Source of the DNA: Flavobacteriaceae bacterium EG-1
GTDB taxonomy: Bacteria > Bacteroidota > Bacteroidia > Flavobacteriales > Flavobacteriaceae
Direction of reading: 5' to 3'
Length of the DNA stretch: 64,000 nucleotides
NCBI RefSeq assembly: GCF_009649685.1
Contig: NZ_WJPK01000003.1
Span: 391,921 to 455,920 of the forward strand
Part shown: one piece after another, positions 27,611 to 37,611 of the stretch
Numbering within the stretch: position 1 is the first letter of the stretch
How the letters are laid out: each line of letters starts with the position of its first letter
Program-made: the position numbers and the translations under genes
Notes under the pieces: generated by a model
What the model saw: the letters and a program-made list of their open reading frames with translations, nothing else
Told to the model about the DNA's origin: nothing
Database searches by the model: none

Positions 27611-28963
27611 ATGAAAAATATTTTTTTACTAGCAACCATCATTCTGTTTTTGTCTTGTAATGAAAAGAAGAAAGAAGAATTAATAACCATCTCTCCAGAA
27701 GAACTTCATGCCTCTGTGGATAAGGTCATAGAAATTATGATTCATGATATTTTTTCACCACCAGTAGCAAGCCGAATTTTTGCATATCCAAATATTGCTG
27801 CTTATGAGATTATTGCCATAGACAACCCAAAATTTCTTTCTTTAGCCGGACAATTAACAGCATTAACAGCCATTCCAAAACCTAATGAGAATACGTCTAT
27901 TAACTACCAAATGTCGGCAATTATTGCACATATGGAGCTTAGTAAAAGACTGATTTTTTCTGAAGATAGAATGGAGGCTTTACGTGACAGTCTTTATCAT
28001 AATTGGAATTCTAAAAATCCTGTACTCTTTAATGCCTCAAAAACCTACGGTCTTAAAGTAGCTGATCATATAGGAGATTGGATGGGTAAAGATAATTATG
28101 CACAAACGCGCACCATGCCTAAATTCACAGTAGATGTTGAAGACCAAACTAGATGGCAGCCTACGCCACCTGCATACCATGAAGGCATAGAACCACATTG
28201 GAATAAAATTAGACCTTTCGTGATAGATTCTGCCTCACAATTTAAACCAATTCCTCCACCAGAATTTTCGTTAGAAAAAGATTCTGATTTCTACAAAGAG
28301 CTTATTGAGGTTTATGATATTAGTAATGAGATTACTAAAGAAGGAGATACATCAGATGGAGTAGCCATAGCTCAATTTTGGGATTGCAATCCATATGTTT
28401 CGGTTACGAGGGGTCATTTAATGTTTGCCACCAAAAAAATTACGCCTGGTGCCCATTGGATTGGAATAACGAAAATCGCTAGTAGAAAAACAAATAGTGA
28501 TTTTGACGATACTTTATTTGCTTACACCAAAACATCCATAGCAATTGCTGATGCATTTATTAGTTGTTGGGATGAGAAATACCGAAGCAATTTAATACGC
28601 CCGGAGACACTCATCAATCAACATATTGATGAAAGTTGGCAGCCTATTTTACAGACACCTCCATTTCCCGAGTATACTAGCGGACATAGTGTTGTTTCTG
28701 GTGCTGCGGGTACGGCCTTAACGGATATTTTTGGTGACAACTTTGCATTTGACGATGATACCGAATTACCTTATGGCTTACCAGTTCGTAGTTTTGAATC
28801 TTTTAATGCTGCTGCAAACGAAGCTGCAATTAGCCGAATGTATGGTGGGATTCATTATAGGGCTGCAGTAGAAGTTGGCGTTAAACAGGGGCGTGATTTG
28901 GGTCAATTCATATTAAAAAACCTTAAAATGAAAGCAGATTCAGAAATGGCATCAACTAAATAA
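27611..28963 (+). CDS. Vanadium-haloperoxidase-like/PAP2-superfamily lipoprotein
   Basis: Exported lipoprotein of 450 residues; the lipobox cysteine is C16 (FLSC). All vanadate or phosphate ligands of the haloperoxidase/acid phosphatase fold are visible with the right spacing: K323 and R330 (K-x6-RP), S357-G358-H359 (YTSGHS), R409 and H415 (SR-x5-H). The residue four after that histidine is Ala rather than the usual Asp. It may be a vanadium-dependent haloperoxidase or a phosphatase; the fold cannot distinguish them. The stop lies three bases from the stop of the large opposing lipoprotein gene. Confidence 0.8.
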   Translation: MKNIFLLATIILFLSCNEKKKEELITISPEELHASVDKVIEIMIHDIFSPPVASRIFAYPNIAAYEIIAIDNPKFLSLAGQLTALTAIPKPNENTSINYQMSAIIAHMELSKRLIFSEDRMEALRDSLYHNWNSKNPVLFNASKTYGLKVADHIGDWMGKDNYAQTRTMPKFTVDVEDQTRWQPTPPAYHEGIEPHWNKIRPFVIDSASQFKPIPPPEFSLEKDSDFYKELIEVYDISNEITKEGDTSDGVAIAQFWDCNPYVSVTRGHLMFATKKITPGAHWIGITKIASRKTNSDFDDTLFAYTKTSIAIADAFISCWDEKYRSNLIRPETLINQHIDESWQPILQTPPFPEYTSGHSVVSGAAGTALTDIFGDNFAFDDDTELPYGLPVRSFESFNAAANEAAISRMYGGIHYRAAVEVGVKQGRDLGQFILKNLKMKADSEMASTK

Positions 28964-28966
28964 TTA

Positions 28967-31900
28967 TCAATATCCAAAGCCTAGTCCAAATGTAAATCTC
29001 GGACCGTCATCACTATTAAAAACCGCAAAGGTTAAGGATAAAATATCTGCTGCATTTAAGAAAAAACCGCCGCCAGTTGAAGTATGCCATTGATTAGAAT
29101 CTTGATTATTTACCCAAACTCTACCATAATCAAAGCCTCCGTATAACCCAATAGACATAGGTAAAATTCCCGTTTTTATTTTACGTAAACTATACCTTAA
29201 ATCAGTATTCTGATAATATGCTGTTTTACCTGTAAAACGCTGATTTCTATAGCCACGAAGACCGTCAAAACCTCCGATATTCGCTCCTTGATAAAACTCA
29301 AAACCATCTCCAATATTAAAATGAGCTTTCCACTTGGCAGCCAATACAAGCCTACCATTGGGTATTAGTTTATGGTCTATTGAAAGGCTTGGCACTACAT
29401 ATCCATAACTTTGAGTTTCTGACCCTGCTGTAGTTTTATAACCTACTAATAACGAAGTTGACATACCTAATGTTGGAAATGCGGCATTATCCGAATTTGA
29501 ATAATCATATTCACCTTCTAAACCTATAAAGTCTTTTTGATTATCTTCACCGTTAGTCACATAAAACGTATTTACGAAGCGATTATCAGTTTCTTCTACT
29601 TCAATACTTTCATAAGAAATTCCAGTACGAAACTTAGAACCCAAATCTCCACGCCACACTAATGAAGGTGCAAAACGAATTTTTTCAATTTTCACTCTAT
29701 TATAATCAAAATTTAAAACATCATCAAGATTCTCTGTTTCATTACCTAATCCAAAAAAGTTAATACTAAAATTAGGACTCGTAAACCTTGCATCAAATTC
29801 AAAATTTGCTTTCCCGAAAACATGTGAAAACTCTCCTTTATAACCAAAATCAAAACCTTGTGTTGCAAAGTAGAAAGCCCCATTTATAGTATGTTGACTT
29901 GAAAAAGGGTTTTGTTTAAATGCGTTTTTAGTATACATATTAGAAAAGCCAATTCTAAAACCATCATCAGGATTTGAACCTATTGATGGTACAAATTGAT
30001 TAGAACTACTTTTTAGTTTTATTGGTTGATAAGTATTTGTTTCATAGTCATTGCTCAATCTTATCCTAGCACCTTCTTTATTTTCAAAAGTATTATTTTT
30101 CAATTTTTGATCATAAATATTAACTCCTTTACTATCTACAATATTGTAAATATCATTGTTATGACCACCAACTATTCTAAGCTTGCTATGATTTGATTTC
30201 ACTCCACTTACATCAAAACGATCATCATCATCTAAACCATATATCCATATTTCTTTGGTGATTTCCGGATCGTATATTTTTTTAAAAAACTGCTTTCCAA
30301 TTTCGCCATTCTTAATTCGATTACCCAGAACTTCGGTTTTTCCATTTGATAATCCTGTTATTGTAAATTGATCATCCTTATCAGTACCAACAACAATTGA
30401 ATATTTATTTATTATTTTATAATACTCTCTAGCTGTTTGCAATAATCCATTCTTCCGACTCAAAAGTTTTTTCTTAATGACCTCTAATCGTTCATCTTGT
30501 ATTTCCTTTGGAAATTCTTTAAAAGCTGCATCAACAATCTGCGAAGTAATTTTCTCTTGTATAAATTTTGTTTGTTCTTCCCATTGCTTTAAATCGGTTT
30601 CGGGCAATAGCACCATATCTAATGCAAAAGTTTTAGGAGAACCATTAAACCCTTTTACACTTCTAATTTCTTGATTGAAACCCTCCATTAATGTCAAACT
30701 AGGCATTGCTCTTGTAGCTAAATTCATAAAGAAACCATCTCCCATTTCCGAATAAACTTGATCTCGATCCCGTGGCACCGGTTTATATATTACTTTATCC
30801 TCCTTCTTATCTTTAAACTCTGCCCATCTCCATTGATCGGTATGGCGATCCCAATCTCCAATCATCATATCAAATAAACGTGCCCGTATATACGCAGATT
30901 TATCTACAGTATATTCTTCATCTTTACGCAGTTTTTTAAGCAAATCATCTGTACTAATCATTTTATTTGAATATCCAAAGCTAGCTTGATCACCATGACC
31001 ATTATCTGTTCGCTCTTCAATCATATAAAGTTCGTCTCCAAATTCATCATTATAATCACCAATGGCATCTTGTTTAGGAATATAATATAGCGTGGGATTT
31101 GTATGATAGATTCCAACAGCATCAGATAATTTACCCACAGTAAAAGGTGCATACGGGTGCGAACCAGTATAAAAATCTAATAATAATTCTTCAGTATAGG
31201 TTCCAATAAATTCTCCAACAACATATTGCTCTTTAAATGCCATTGCTTGTAGATAAATTTCTGCACTCTTCTTAAGTGCTCTCATTACATACTCTTTACC
31301 GTCAGGATTTACTAATCGCAATGATTTAGATTGATGTCCTCCCCCTTTACGAATTACTTTTAGTCCACCAAATAAAGTATCTAAGTCAATTGTAGGTGCA
31401 GTAATTTCAGTAGAATAAATATCACGATATCTATCTCCCCAAAACCATTTAAACAAACCACTTTTATTTGTTTCTTCCTTAGTATAAATTGAGGATTTTA
31501 CTGTAGGAGGAAAGTTATTTGAGTATTTTTTGAAACTGTTTTTTTTATCTGCTTTTAGAACGTTAGTAGCGAATAATTCTTCTTCTTTATAATTATCATC
31601 AACTCCATAAAAATAAACATTGGAGGAACCATCATCATAAATTTCTAATTTTGAATAGCCCATTTCGCCAGTAGAAAACTGACTACCATTCATTAATTTT
31701 GTGGCTTCTTGTTTAGCACCAGAACCACTTATAATTTGAGGGGTATTATTCTCTAATATATATTGTAACGAATGTTCATGACCAGAAACAAATATTACCT
31801 TTTCAGAATACTGTGCTAATGTAACTAAACGTTTACGCAATTCGTTATATCGTTTGTTGGATAAATCTTGATGTGAGGCTCCAGTAGTTTTTCTTAATAA

Positions 31901-32674
31901 ATTAATAACCGAACCAATTATTGGCAACGGTATGTTTGAATTTGTTGGAAAAATATGTTGTTTAAACGAAAAATGACCTCCATGGTTTCCGTAAGTAGAC
32001 ATGGGGTGATGCACAGCAATCACGGTTGTCTTGTCTGCATTCTTTTTTATAAGTCCTTCTACTTCTTCGAAGAACTTTTCACGATCTTTAATTTCACAAT
32101 TATCATTCATATCTGGGTGTTTATCCCAGTCTGTTAAATACCACTCAGAATCTATAGCGATTACAACCACATAGTCGTTTATTTCAATTTTTTCAATAGG
32201 ACAGCCATCTTCTGGAAAAAACACTTCTTTACTATCCAATTTTTCTTGAATATATTTTTGTTGCCGCTCCAAGCCTTCGAGGCCATCTGAATACCAATCA
32301 TGATTTCCAGGAATAAAAAGTGGCTTTCCTTTAAAACCTTCTAAAGCTTTTAACTGAGCGTCCAAACTATTTTTGGCTTCATCAAAATTTTTATGATTTT
32401 TTTTTGGTAATCCAGCGGGGTATATATTATCTCCAAGAAAAATTGCAGTACTATTCGGACTGGCTTTTTCTAATCTTGTTTTAAATAATTTTAGATTGCT
32501 ATTTAGGCTTCCCATTGGAGATTTACCTGCATCTCCAATTAAATAAAAACTATGTACAGGTGCTTTAGAAGATTGTTCTAAAACCACCAATTTCTCATTT
32601 GCGTATTTTGTCTTTTGCGTTGCACAGCCACTTAAAAGTAGTATTGATAATATAATGAAATAGTAATTTTTCAT
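28967..32674 (-). CDS. Lipoprotein fusion: metallophosphoesterase, kinase-like middle domain, Omp85-type barrel
   Basis: Protein of 1235 residues. A lipobox ends at C17 (LLSGC). A calcineurin-type metallophosphoesterase spans about 40-345 with GDAG 47-50, GDN 81-83, GNHD 123-126, HH 222-223 and GHEH 298-301. A middle region (about 430-800) has a glycine-rich KGGG at 443-446, IGDWDRH at 605-611 and PRDRDQ at 634-639, which resembles the catalytic and metal sites of HipA/FAM20-like atypical kinases. The C-terminal third (about 880-1235) is an outer-membrane barrel with the Omp85 loop motif GLRGY at 1138-1142 and a terminal aromatic residue. Likely position is the outer membrane with enzymatic domains in the periplasm or moved to the surface; substrate is unknown. 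The kinase idea is my inference. Confidence 0.8.
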   Translation of the reverse strand: MKNYYFIILSILLLSGCATQKTKYANEKLVVLEQSSKAPVHSFYLIGDAGKSPMGSLNSNLKLFKTRLEKASPNSTAIFLGDNIYPAGLPKKNHKNFDEAKNSLDAQLKALEGFKGKPLFIPGNHDWYSDGLEGLERQQKYIQEKLDSKEVFFPEDGCPIEKIEINDYVVVIAIDSEWYLTDWDKHPDMNDNCEIKDREKFFEEVEGLIKKNADKTTVIAVHHPMSTYGNHGGHFSFKQHIFPTNSNIPLPIIGSVINLLRKTTGASHQDLSNKRYNELRKRLVTLAQYSEKVIFVSGHEHSLQYILENNTPQIISGSGAKQEATKLMNGSQFSTGEMGYSKLEIYDDGSSNVYFYGVDDNYKEEELFATNVLKADKKNSFKKYSNNFPPTVKSSIYTKEETNKSGLFKWFWGDRYRDIYSTEITAPTIDLDTLFGGLKVIRKGGGHQSKSLRLVNPDGKEYVMRALKKSAEIYLQAMAFKEQYVVGEFIGTYTEELLLDFYTGSHPYAPFTVGKLSDAVGIYHTNPTLYYIPKQDAIGDYNDEFGDELYMIEERTDNGHGDQASFGYSNKMISTDDLLKKLRKDEEYTVDKSAYIRARLFDMMIGDWDRHTDQWRWAEFKDKKEDKVIYKPVPRDRDQVYSEMGDGFFMNLATRAMPSLTLMEGFNQEIRSVKGFNGSPKTFALDMVLLPETDLKQWEEQTKFIQEKITSQIVDAAFKEFPKEIQDERLEVIKKKLLSRKNGLLQTAREYYKIINKYSIVVGTDKDDQFTITGLSNGKTEVLGNRIKNGEIGKQFFKKIYDPEITKEIWIYGLDDDDRFDVSGVKSNHSKLRIVGGHNNDIYNIVDSKGVNIYDQKLKNNTFENKEGARIRLSNDYETNTYQPIKLKSSSNQFVPSIGSNPDDGFRIGFSNMYTKNAFKQNPFSSQHTINGAFYFATQGFDFGYKGEFSHVFGKANFEFDARFTSPNFSINFFGLGNETENLDDVLNFDYNRVKIEKIRFAPSLVWRGDLGSKFRTGISYESIEVEETDNRFVNTFYVTNGEDNQKDFIGLEGEYDYSNSDNAAFPTLGMSTSLLVGYKTTAGSETQSYGYVVPSLSIDHKLIPNGRLVLAAKWKAHFNIGDGFEFYQGANIGGFDGLRGYRNQRFTGKTAYYQNTDLRYSLRKIKTGILPMSIGLYGGFDYGRVWVNNQDSNQWHTSTGGGFFLNAADILSLTFAVFNSDDGPRFTFGLGFGY

Positions 32675-32875
32675 ATTTATTTAGAGGATGTCTAGTTTTT
32701 TTAAGTTTTACTACAAAATAACCTTTTAGAACTGATTATTCAAAAACAATAGAGTGAATTAATCACTTATAAATTTAAATCATACACTTTCATCAAATAT
32801 TAAAAACAATTAAATGTTCCAGTATTTGTTCTTCAAATTTAAAATTTTGTAATTTGTAAGTTTCAACTACATACT

Positions 32876-34060
32876 ATGTCTGATATAATTGATAAAGCTG
32901 AAAAATACTCAAGCAACCTATTATCTAATAATCTCGATTCAAAATACTTATATCACAATTTAAAACATACCCAACGCATTGTCAAAAGCACTAAAGAATT
33001 AATAGCAGCTAACGACTTAGATGATATTTCTAAAGAACACTTATTAATTGCTGCTTGGTTTCATGATACAGGCTATACTTCTGGACCTGATGACCATGAA
33101 GAAAGCAGTTGCAAAATAGCGCACCAATTTCTTTTAGATAATGGTTATGATTTAGAAAGAATACAAAAGGTTGAACAAATAATTCGGGCAACTAAACGAG
33201 ATTTTAAACCTCAAACACTTTCTGAAAAAATTATTCGTGATGCCGATTGTTCTCATTTTGGACATAGAAGTTATTTTGAAACTACAGAATATTTAAGAGA
33301 AGAATTATCGCTCTTAGGTTTGGCAAAATTTTCAAGTAAAAAATGGCGTGATATTAATATTGAAATGTTAGAAAACGAACATGTTTTTTATACAGATTAT
33401 GCTAAAGAAAATTGGCAGGAAACTAAAAATCAAAACATTAAAACTCTTTTAAAAGAAAAAAAGAACGAAAAAGCGATAGCCAAAAAAGAACAATTAAAAG
33501 CAAAATATAAAAATGAAAGTCCAGATCGAGGCATTCAAACATTATTTAGAGTAACCCTAAAAAACCATATAACTCTCAGTGATATTGCCGACACAAAAGC
33601 AAACATTTTACTCTCAGTAAATGCCATCATTATTTCTGTAGCATTAGCCAATTTAATACCAAAATTAGACAATCCCTCTAATGCTTATTTAATTTATCCT
33701 GCTACTATTTTTGTTGTCTTTAGCGTAGTTTCTATGGTAATGGCCGTATTGGCCACTAGACCAAACATTACAAGCGGAAAATTCACAAAAAAAGATGTAG
33801 AAGATAAAAAAGTAAACCTATTGTTTTTTGGAAATTTTCATAAAATGAGCTTAGCGGAATACGAATGGGCCATTCAAGAATTGGTAAAAGACAAAGATTA
33901 TATTTACAGTTCTCTTACAAAAGACCTATATTTTCTAGGTTTAGTTTTAAATAGAAAATATAAAATATTACGTTGGACTTATACTGTATTTATGGTCGGT
34001 ATTATTATTTCTGTACTAGCATTTGGATTATCATTTCATTTTAATGGAGTTCCAAACTAA
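32876..34060 (+). CDS. HD-domain phosphohydrolase fused to a PycTM (Pycsar effector) membrane domain
   Basis: Protein of 394 residues. The N-terminal HD domain (about 1-180) shows H27/H31, the HD pair 63-64 and D122/D124. A charged, helical linker (about 180-215) is followed by a PycTM/DUF5706 domain whose signature, TLKNHITLSDIADTKANILL, is at 227-246, with membrane segments at about 243-262, 271-292 and 371-390. PycTM is the membrane effector of cyclic-pyrimidine (Pycsar) anti-phage systems, but no cyclase gene is adjacent. The HD domain suggests hydrolysis of a nucleotide signal. It converges with the GAF gene. Defence function is inferred by domain only. Confidence 0.82.
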   Translation: MSDIIDKAEKYSSNLLSNNLDSKYLYHNLKHTQRIVKSTKELIAANDLDDISKEHLLIAAWFHDTGYTSGPDDHEESSCKIAHQFLLDNGYDLERIQKVEQIIRATKRDFKPQTLSEKIIRDADCSHFGHRSYFETTEYLREELSLLGLAKFSSKKWRDINIEMLENEHVFYTDYAKENWQETKNQNIKTLLKEKKNEKAIAKKEQLKAKYKNESPDRGIQTLFRVTLKNHITLSDIADTKANILLSVNAIIISVALANLIPKLDNPSNAYLIYPATIFVVFSVVSMVMAVLATRPNITSGKFTKKDVEDKKVNLLFFGNFHKMSLAEYEWAIQELVKDKDYIYSSLTKDLYFLGLVLNRKYKILRWTYTVFMVGIIISVLAFGLSFHFNGVPN

Positions 34061-34086
34061 TAATTTAAAATAGTACAAATAATAAC

Positions 34087-36459
34087 TTAAGACTTCAGCT
34101 CCTCCATTAAATCTGCGTAAGTATAAGTTGTTTCTGATTTTTTATCTTTTTTGTACAAAATTTCAGCACGTATTGCTTTTAATCCAGAAACACCTTGTAG
34201 TCCTTGCAATTCAACAATCTCAATTTTACCAGTAAAATATCCTTTTGATTTTAAGAATTTTATATATCTCAAATATTCTAGTTCATCACTTTTTTGAGAA
34301 TAAACAATTACCATTTTACCGGTTTGTGTAAGTCTTTCATTCGTACCTTTTACGAAAGATTTATCAATACGTTTTTTTATAATTTCGTATCGAGCATTAT
34401 ATGTACCATCAACATCGAATTGTTTTTCATCCATTCGAAAACGAATAGATAAAGATGTATTATAAACTAAAATTAAAGAGGCAACATCTAAAGGAACAGG
34501 TAATTCTGGCTTTAAACGGTAATGTGTATTTTCCATATCACACATAACCTGTAGTTGCCATAATCGAAGATTGTTTAAATATAAAGGTTCGTAACTTAGT
34601 TCACCAGTAATACTATCTCCAATATACATATTATGTTCAACGCCATCTGTTTTATATCTCTCGAAATAATGCGGATACATTTCTTGCGCTTTACCTTGTT
34701 TTCTATCAATTACAGAAGCCAATTTTTTATTAATAATCATCACACTTTTATCATAGTTTTTTCTATGATCATAGTATGAATTAGTTTCATCATCAATTTT
34801 TTCCTCATAACGTTCTATGAGACTTGCAATATCATTATTCTGAGTTTTTAAATGATTAAAAACGGGAATAACTTCTTTGTTTACAAAATTATAAATTGCT
34901 TGTTCACTATTTGTATGTAATGATTCTTTAATTTCTTCCAAATGATTACCTACTCTAAATATCAGTTCTTCATAAATAGGAAGTTTGTTTTTCTTCCATC
35001 CCTTCGTTAAAATATTACTTATTTCAGATAATTGAATCATCAAATCTCGCTGAATAGCTTCATTTCTAGCAGTAGAAGAATCTCGTATATCAATTTGTCC
35101 ATAAAGAGGACTAACATCCTTAAAAACTATTTCATTAAATGATGGCTGTAGTCCCTGGTTGCTCTCTTTAATAAATTTTTTAGCTTCTTCTTGAAATTTC
35201 CAATAAACAGAAGAATGAACAGAGGTACATTCGTTTTGTATTACTGCATCTATTAAATTTTCTTCTTCAGCCTTTGCACGAAGAACAGCCGAAATTATGT
35301 AAGGCATAATTTGATCTAGCCGTTGTGCGTTTATACTATTAAGTTCTCCTTTATTTGGTGAGGTTATTTCCAGCACCCCTAACAAATTATTATCGCTAGC
35401 AATTGGAGCGAAAATAGCACTTTTAAAACCATCTTCTTTTAAGTTTTTATAAAGTGCTACACCATCATTTAAATCAAACATTTTATCAACATCCGAAATA
35501 GCTAAATATTGATTATCACTTAATAAAGTTTGATACGAACTATCGCATAAAACAGATTGGCAGGAGACATGATCTTCGTTCTGCAATAACACACTTCTGT
35601 TATTTTTACCAACAACTTGTTCAAATTGGTTCTCTAACGGATTATAGACTACAAAATTTGCACTAACCCCCTTTAAGTTAAAAAAAGAACGGAAGGTTTC
35701 CGTAAATTTTTCTAAAATTACATTTTCATTTCCAGTACTTTTCGAAATAAGATTCGATTTAATTTCAGAAATAGAATGTTCTGTAGTTACATCAAACATA
35801 TTCATAACAATAAATCCTCTTGATATAAAACTATTTGGTGGAATTTTCTCCTTCCATAATGCTACGTTATTATAACTATCAAGAAGTTCTTCAATGTCAT
35901 TCTGAGATAATTTCTTAGCCTTATCAGTAGGTATTATCTCTATAAAATCAGCATTATATAAAATGCGATAATGCTTCATTATTCCATTTACGTCTGGAAT
36001 GTCATAAAAAAACGGCCTTTTAAAATCTACAGAAACACCATAATAAAAATTAAGAATTACCGAACAAGCCAAAACGTACATTTCGCCTTCTGGCAATTCT
36101 CGCATTTTTGGAATAAAATCTAAACCAGCATCTTTTATAATTTTCTGAAAACGTTGGGATGAGTTAAAAACTATATCTTCATACGGAAGTGACGCAGCTT
36201 TAATTTCATTATTTGTTAAAACTTCTGGAAAAGAATCACGTAACATTAATTGAATTAATTTTTCATGTCTTTGCAACAACGTAATATCTTTAAAACCCTC
36301 TCTTAATTCGGGAAAAGGTTCTTGAGCTTTTAAAATAAATTTTGCTCGCTCCGCTAAAAACTCATCATCACCTTTTGCTACCAATTCATAATGATTCAAT
36401 AATTTATTGAAACTTACATATTGTTGCATTGGCAATTCTTTGGCTTCAATATATCCCAT
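34087..36459 (-). CDS. GAF-domain protein of unknown function
   Basis: Large cytosolic protein of 790 residues without signal peptide or membrane segments. A GAF-like region is visible around residues 245-400 (ending near the stretch LLGVLEITSPNKGEL); a helical N-terminal part precedes it and a long helical part follows. No kinase, cyclase, EAL/GGDEF or HTH domain is recognisable, so it is not an obvious signalling enzyme. The gene is monocistronic on the minus strand, 26 bases from the stop of the HD-PycTM gene. A role as ligand sensor or scaffold is possible but not shown. An internal methionine at residue 11 is an alternative start. Confidence 0.7.
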   Translation of the reverse strand: MGYIEAKELPMQQYVSFNKLLNHYELVAKGDDEFLAERAKFILKAQEPFPELREGFKDITLLQRHEKLIQLMLRDSFPEVLTNNEIKAASLPYEDIVFNSSQRFQKIIKDAGLDFIPKMRELPEGEMYVLACSVILNFYYGVSVDFKRPFFYDIPDVNGIMKHYRILYNADFIEIIPTDKAKKLSQNDIEELLDSYNNVALWKEKIPPNSFISRGFIVMNMFDVTTEHSISEIKSNLISKSTGNENVILEKFTETFRSFFNLKGVSANFVVYNPLENQFEQVVGKNNRSVLLQNEDHVSCQSVLCDSSYQTLLSDNQYLAISDVDKMFDLNDGVALYKNLKEDGFKSAIFAPIASDNNLLGVLEITSPNKGELNSINAQRLDQIMPYIISAVLRAKAEEENLIDAVIQNECTSVHSSVYWKFQEEAKKFIKESNQGLQPSFNEIVFKDVSPLYGQIDIRDSSTARNEAIQRDLMIQLSEISNILTKGWKKNKLPIYEELIFRVGNHLEEIKESLHTNSEQAIYNFVNKEVIPVFNHLKTQNNDIASLIERYEEKIDDETNSYYDHRKNYDKSVMIINKKLASVIDRKQGKAQEMYPHYFERYKTDGVEHNMYIGDSITGELSYEPLYLNNLRLWQLQVMCDMENTHYRLKPELPVPLDVASLILVYNTSLSIRFRMDEKQFDVDGTYNARYEIIKKRIDKSFVKGTNERLTQTGKMVIVYSQKSDELEYLRYIKFLKSKGYFTGKIEIVELQGLQGVSGLKAIRAEILYKKDKKSETTYTYADLMEELKS

Positions 36460-36659
36460 GCTTATTATGACGCTTTTAATGCACTAAAATTACAAAAGAT
36501 TTAACATAAAAGTGTTAAAGTACGCTTATCTGTAGCTTATTGAGGCTATATGTATTCTTAGCGTCAATTTTGCCAATATATCTAAATTTAAAATATATAA
36601 AACGACTATTAATAAAGCTGTTCATATGTTTTTTTTGCATATTTATATAAAAATTTTAA

Positions 36660-37556
36660 ATGTCATCAGATTCTAGGTTATCTCGTGCTTATACTACTGC
36701 CAAAACGGTACCTTTCGATGATAACTCTAAATTTATCCTTTTTAGTGATTGCCATCGTGGTGATAATAGTTTTGCTGATGAATTCGCCAACAATAGAAAC
36801 ATTTATTACCATGCACTAAAACACTATTATTTGGAGGGGTTTCATTATTTTGAATTAGGTGATGGCGACGAGTTATGGGAAAACCTAAACTTTGAATCTA
36901 TTTTTGAGGCGCATAAAAATGTGTATAAATTGCTTAAACAATTTCATTTAGAAAACAGGTTACATATGATTTGGGGAAACCATGATATGGTATACAAAGA
37001 CCCCCACTATGTAAAGAAAAATTTATCGAGCTATTTTGAACCTATAGATGATAAAGACAAGGAGCTTTTTGAAGGTATTACATACAATGAAGCTATTATT
37101 CTAAAACATACCGAGAACAATCAAGAAATCTTTTTAACCCACGGTCATCAAGCAGATTGGTGGAATTATACGTTTTGGCGTTGGGGCAGATTTTTAGTTC
37201 GTGTATTATGGAAACCTTTACAGGTTTGGGGAATAGCTGATCCTACAAGTCCAGCAAAAAATTACACCGAACTTAGAAAAATTGAGCGTAGATTAAAGAA
37301 ATGGATAATAGCTAAAAATTTGTTATTAACAGTAGTTGGCCATACGCATAGACCTAGGTTTCCTGAACCCGGTCAAATTCCACTTTTTAATGATGGTAGT
37401 TGCGTTCATCCAAGAAGCATAACAGGTATTGAAATTGAAAACGGGCAAATTTCATTAATTAAATGGCAAATTGCTTCTACAGAAGATGGCACTCTTAAAA
37501 TAATTCGTATTTTACTTGAAGGACCTCAGAAACTAATTGATTATATGAATGACTAA
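36660..37556 (+). CDS. Metallophosphoesterase (LpxH/UDP-diacylglucosamine pyrophosphatase-like)
   Basis: Calcineurin-like phosphoesterase of 298 residues with all metal motifs: D30-x-H32 (FSDCHRGD), GDGDE at 67-71, GNHD at 106-109, a later HGHQ and the terminal GHTHRP. The short N-terminus lacks a signal peptide. The pattern is close to LpxH-type enzymes that act in lipid A synthesis, but longer than E. coli LpxH, so the substrate remains open. The gene stands alone, with a 200-base AT-rich gap upstream. Confidence 0.82.
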   Translation: MSSDSRLSRAYTTAKTVPFDDNSKFILFSDCHRGDNSFADEFANNRNIYYHALKHYYLEGFHYFELGDGDELWENLNFESIFEAHKNVYKLLKQFHLENRLHMIWGNHDMVYKDPHYVKKNLSSYFEPIDDKDKELFEGITYNEAIILKHTENNQEIFLTHGHQADWWNYTFWRWGRFLVRVLWKPLQVWGIADPTSPAKNYTELRKIERRLKKWIIAKNLLLTVVGHTHRPRFPEPGQIPLFNDGSCVHPRSITGIEIENGQISLIKWQIASTEDGTLKIIRILLEGPQKLIDYMND

Positions 37557-37611
37557 ACTTCAAAAATTAATTTAATCTACTTTAGACTAGTATAAAAAAA
37601 TTACACGATTC

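Noticed and set aside
27394-27690. Minus-strand frame of 98 codons between symporter and haloperoxidase-like genes
   Set aside because: It overlaps the signal-peptide end of a real gene on the other strand, is low in complexity and has no recognisable feature.
32876-36459. Complete Pycsar anti-phage system
   Set aside because: Only the PycTM-type effector domain is present; neither flanking gene encodes a nucleotidyl cyclase, so a full system cannot be claimed.
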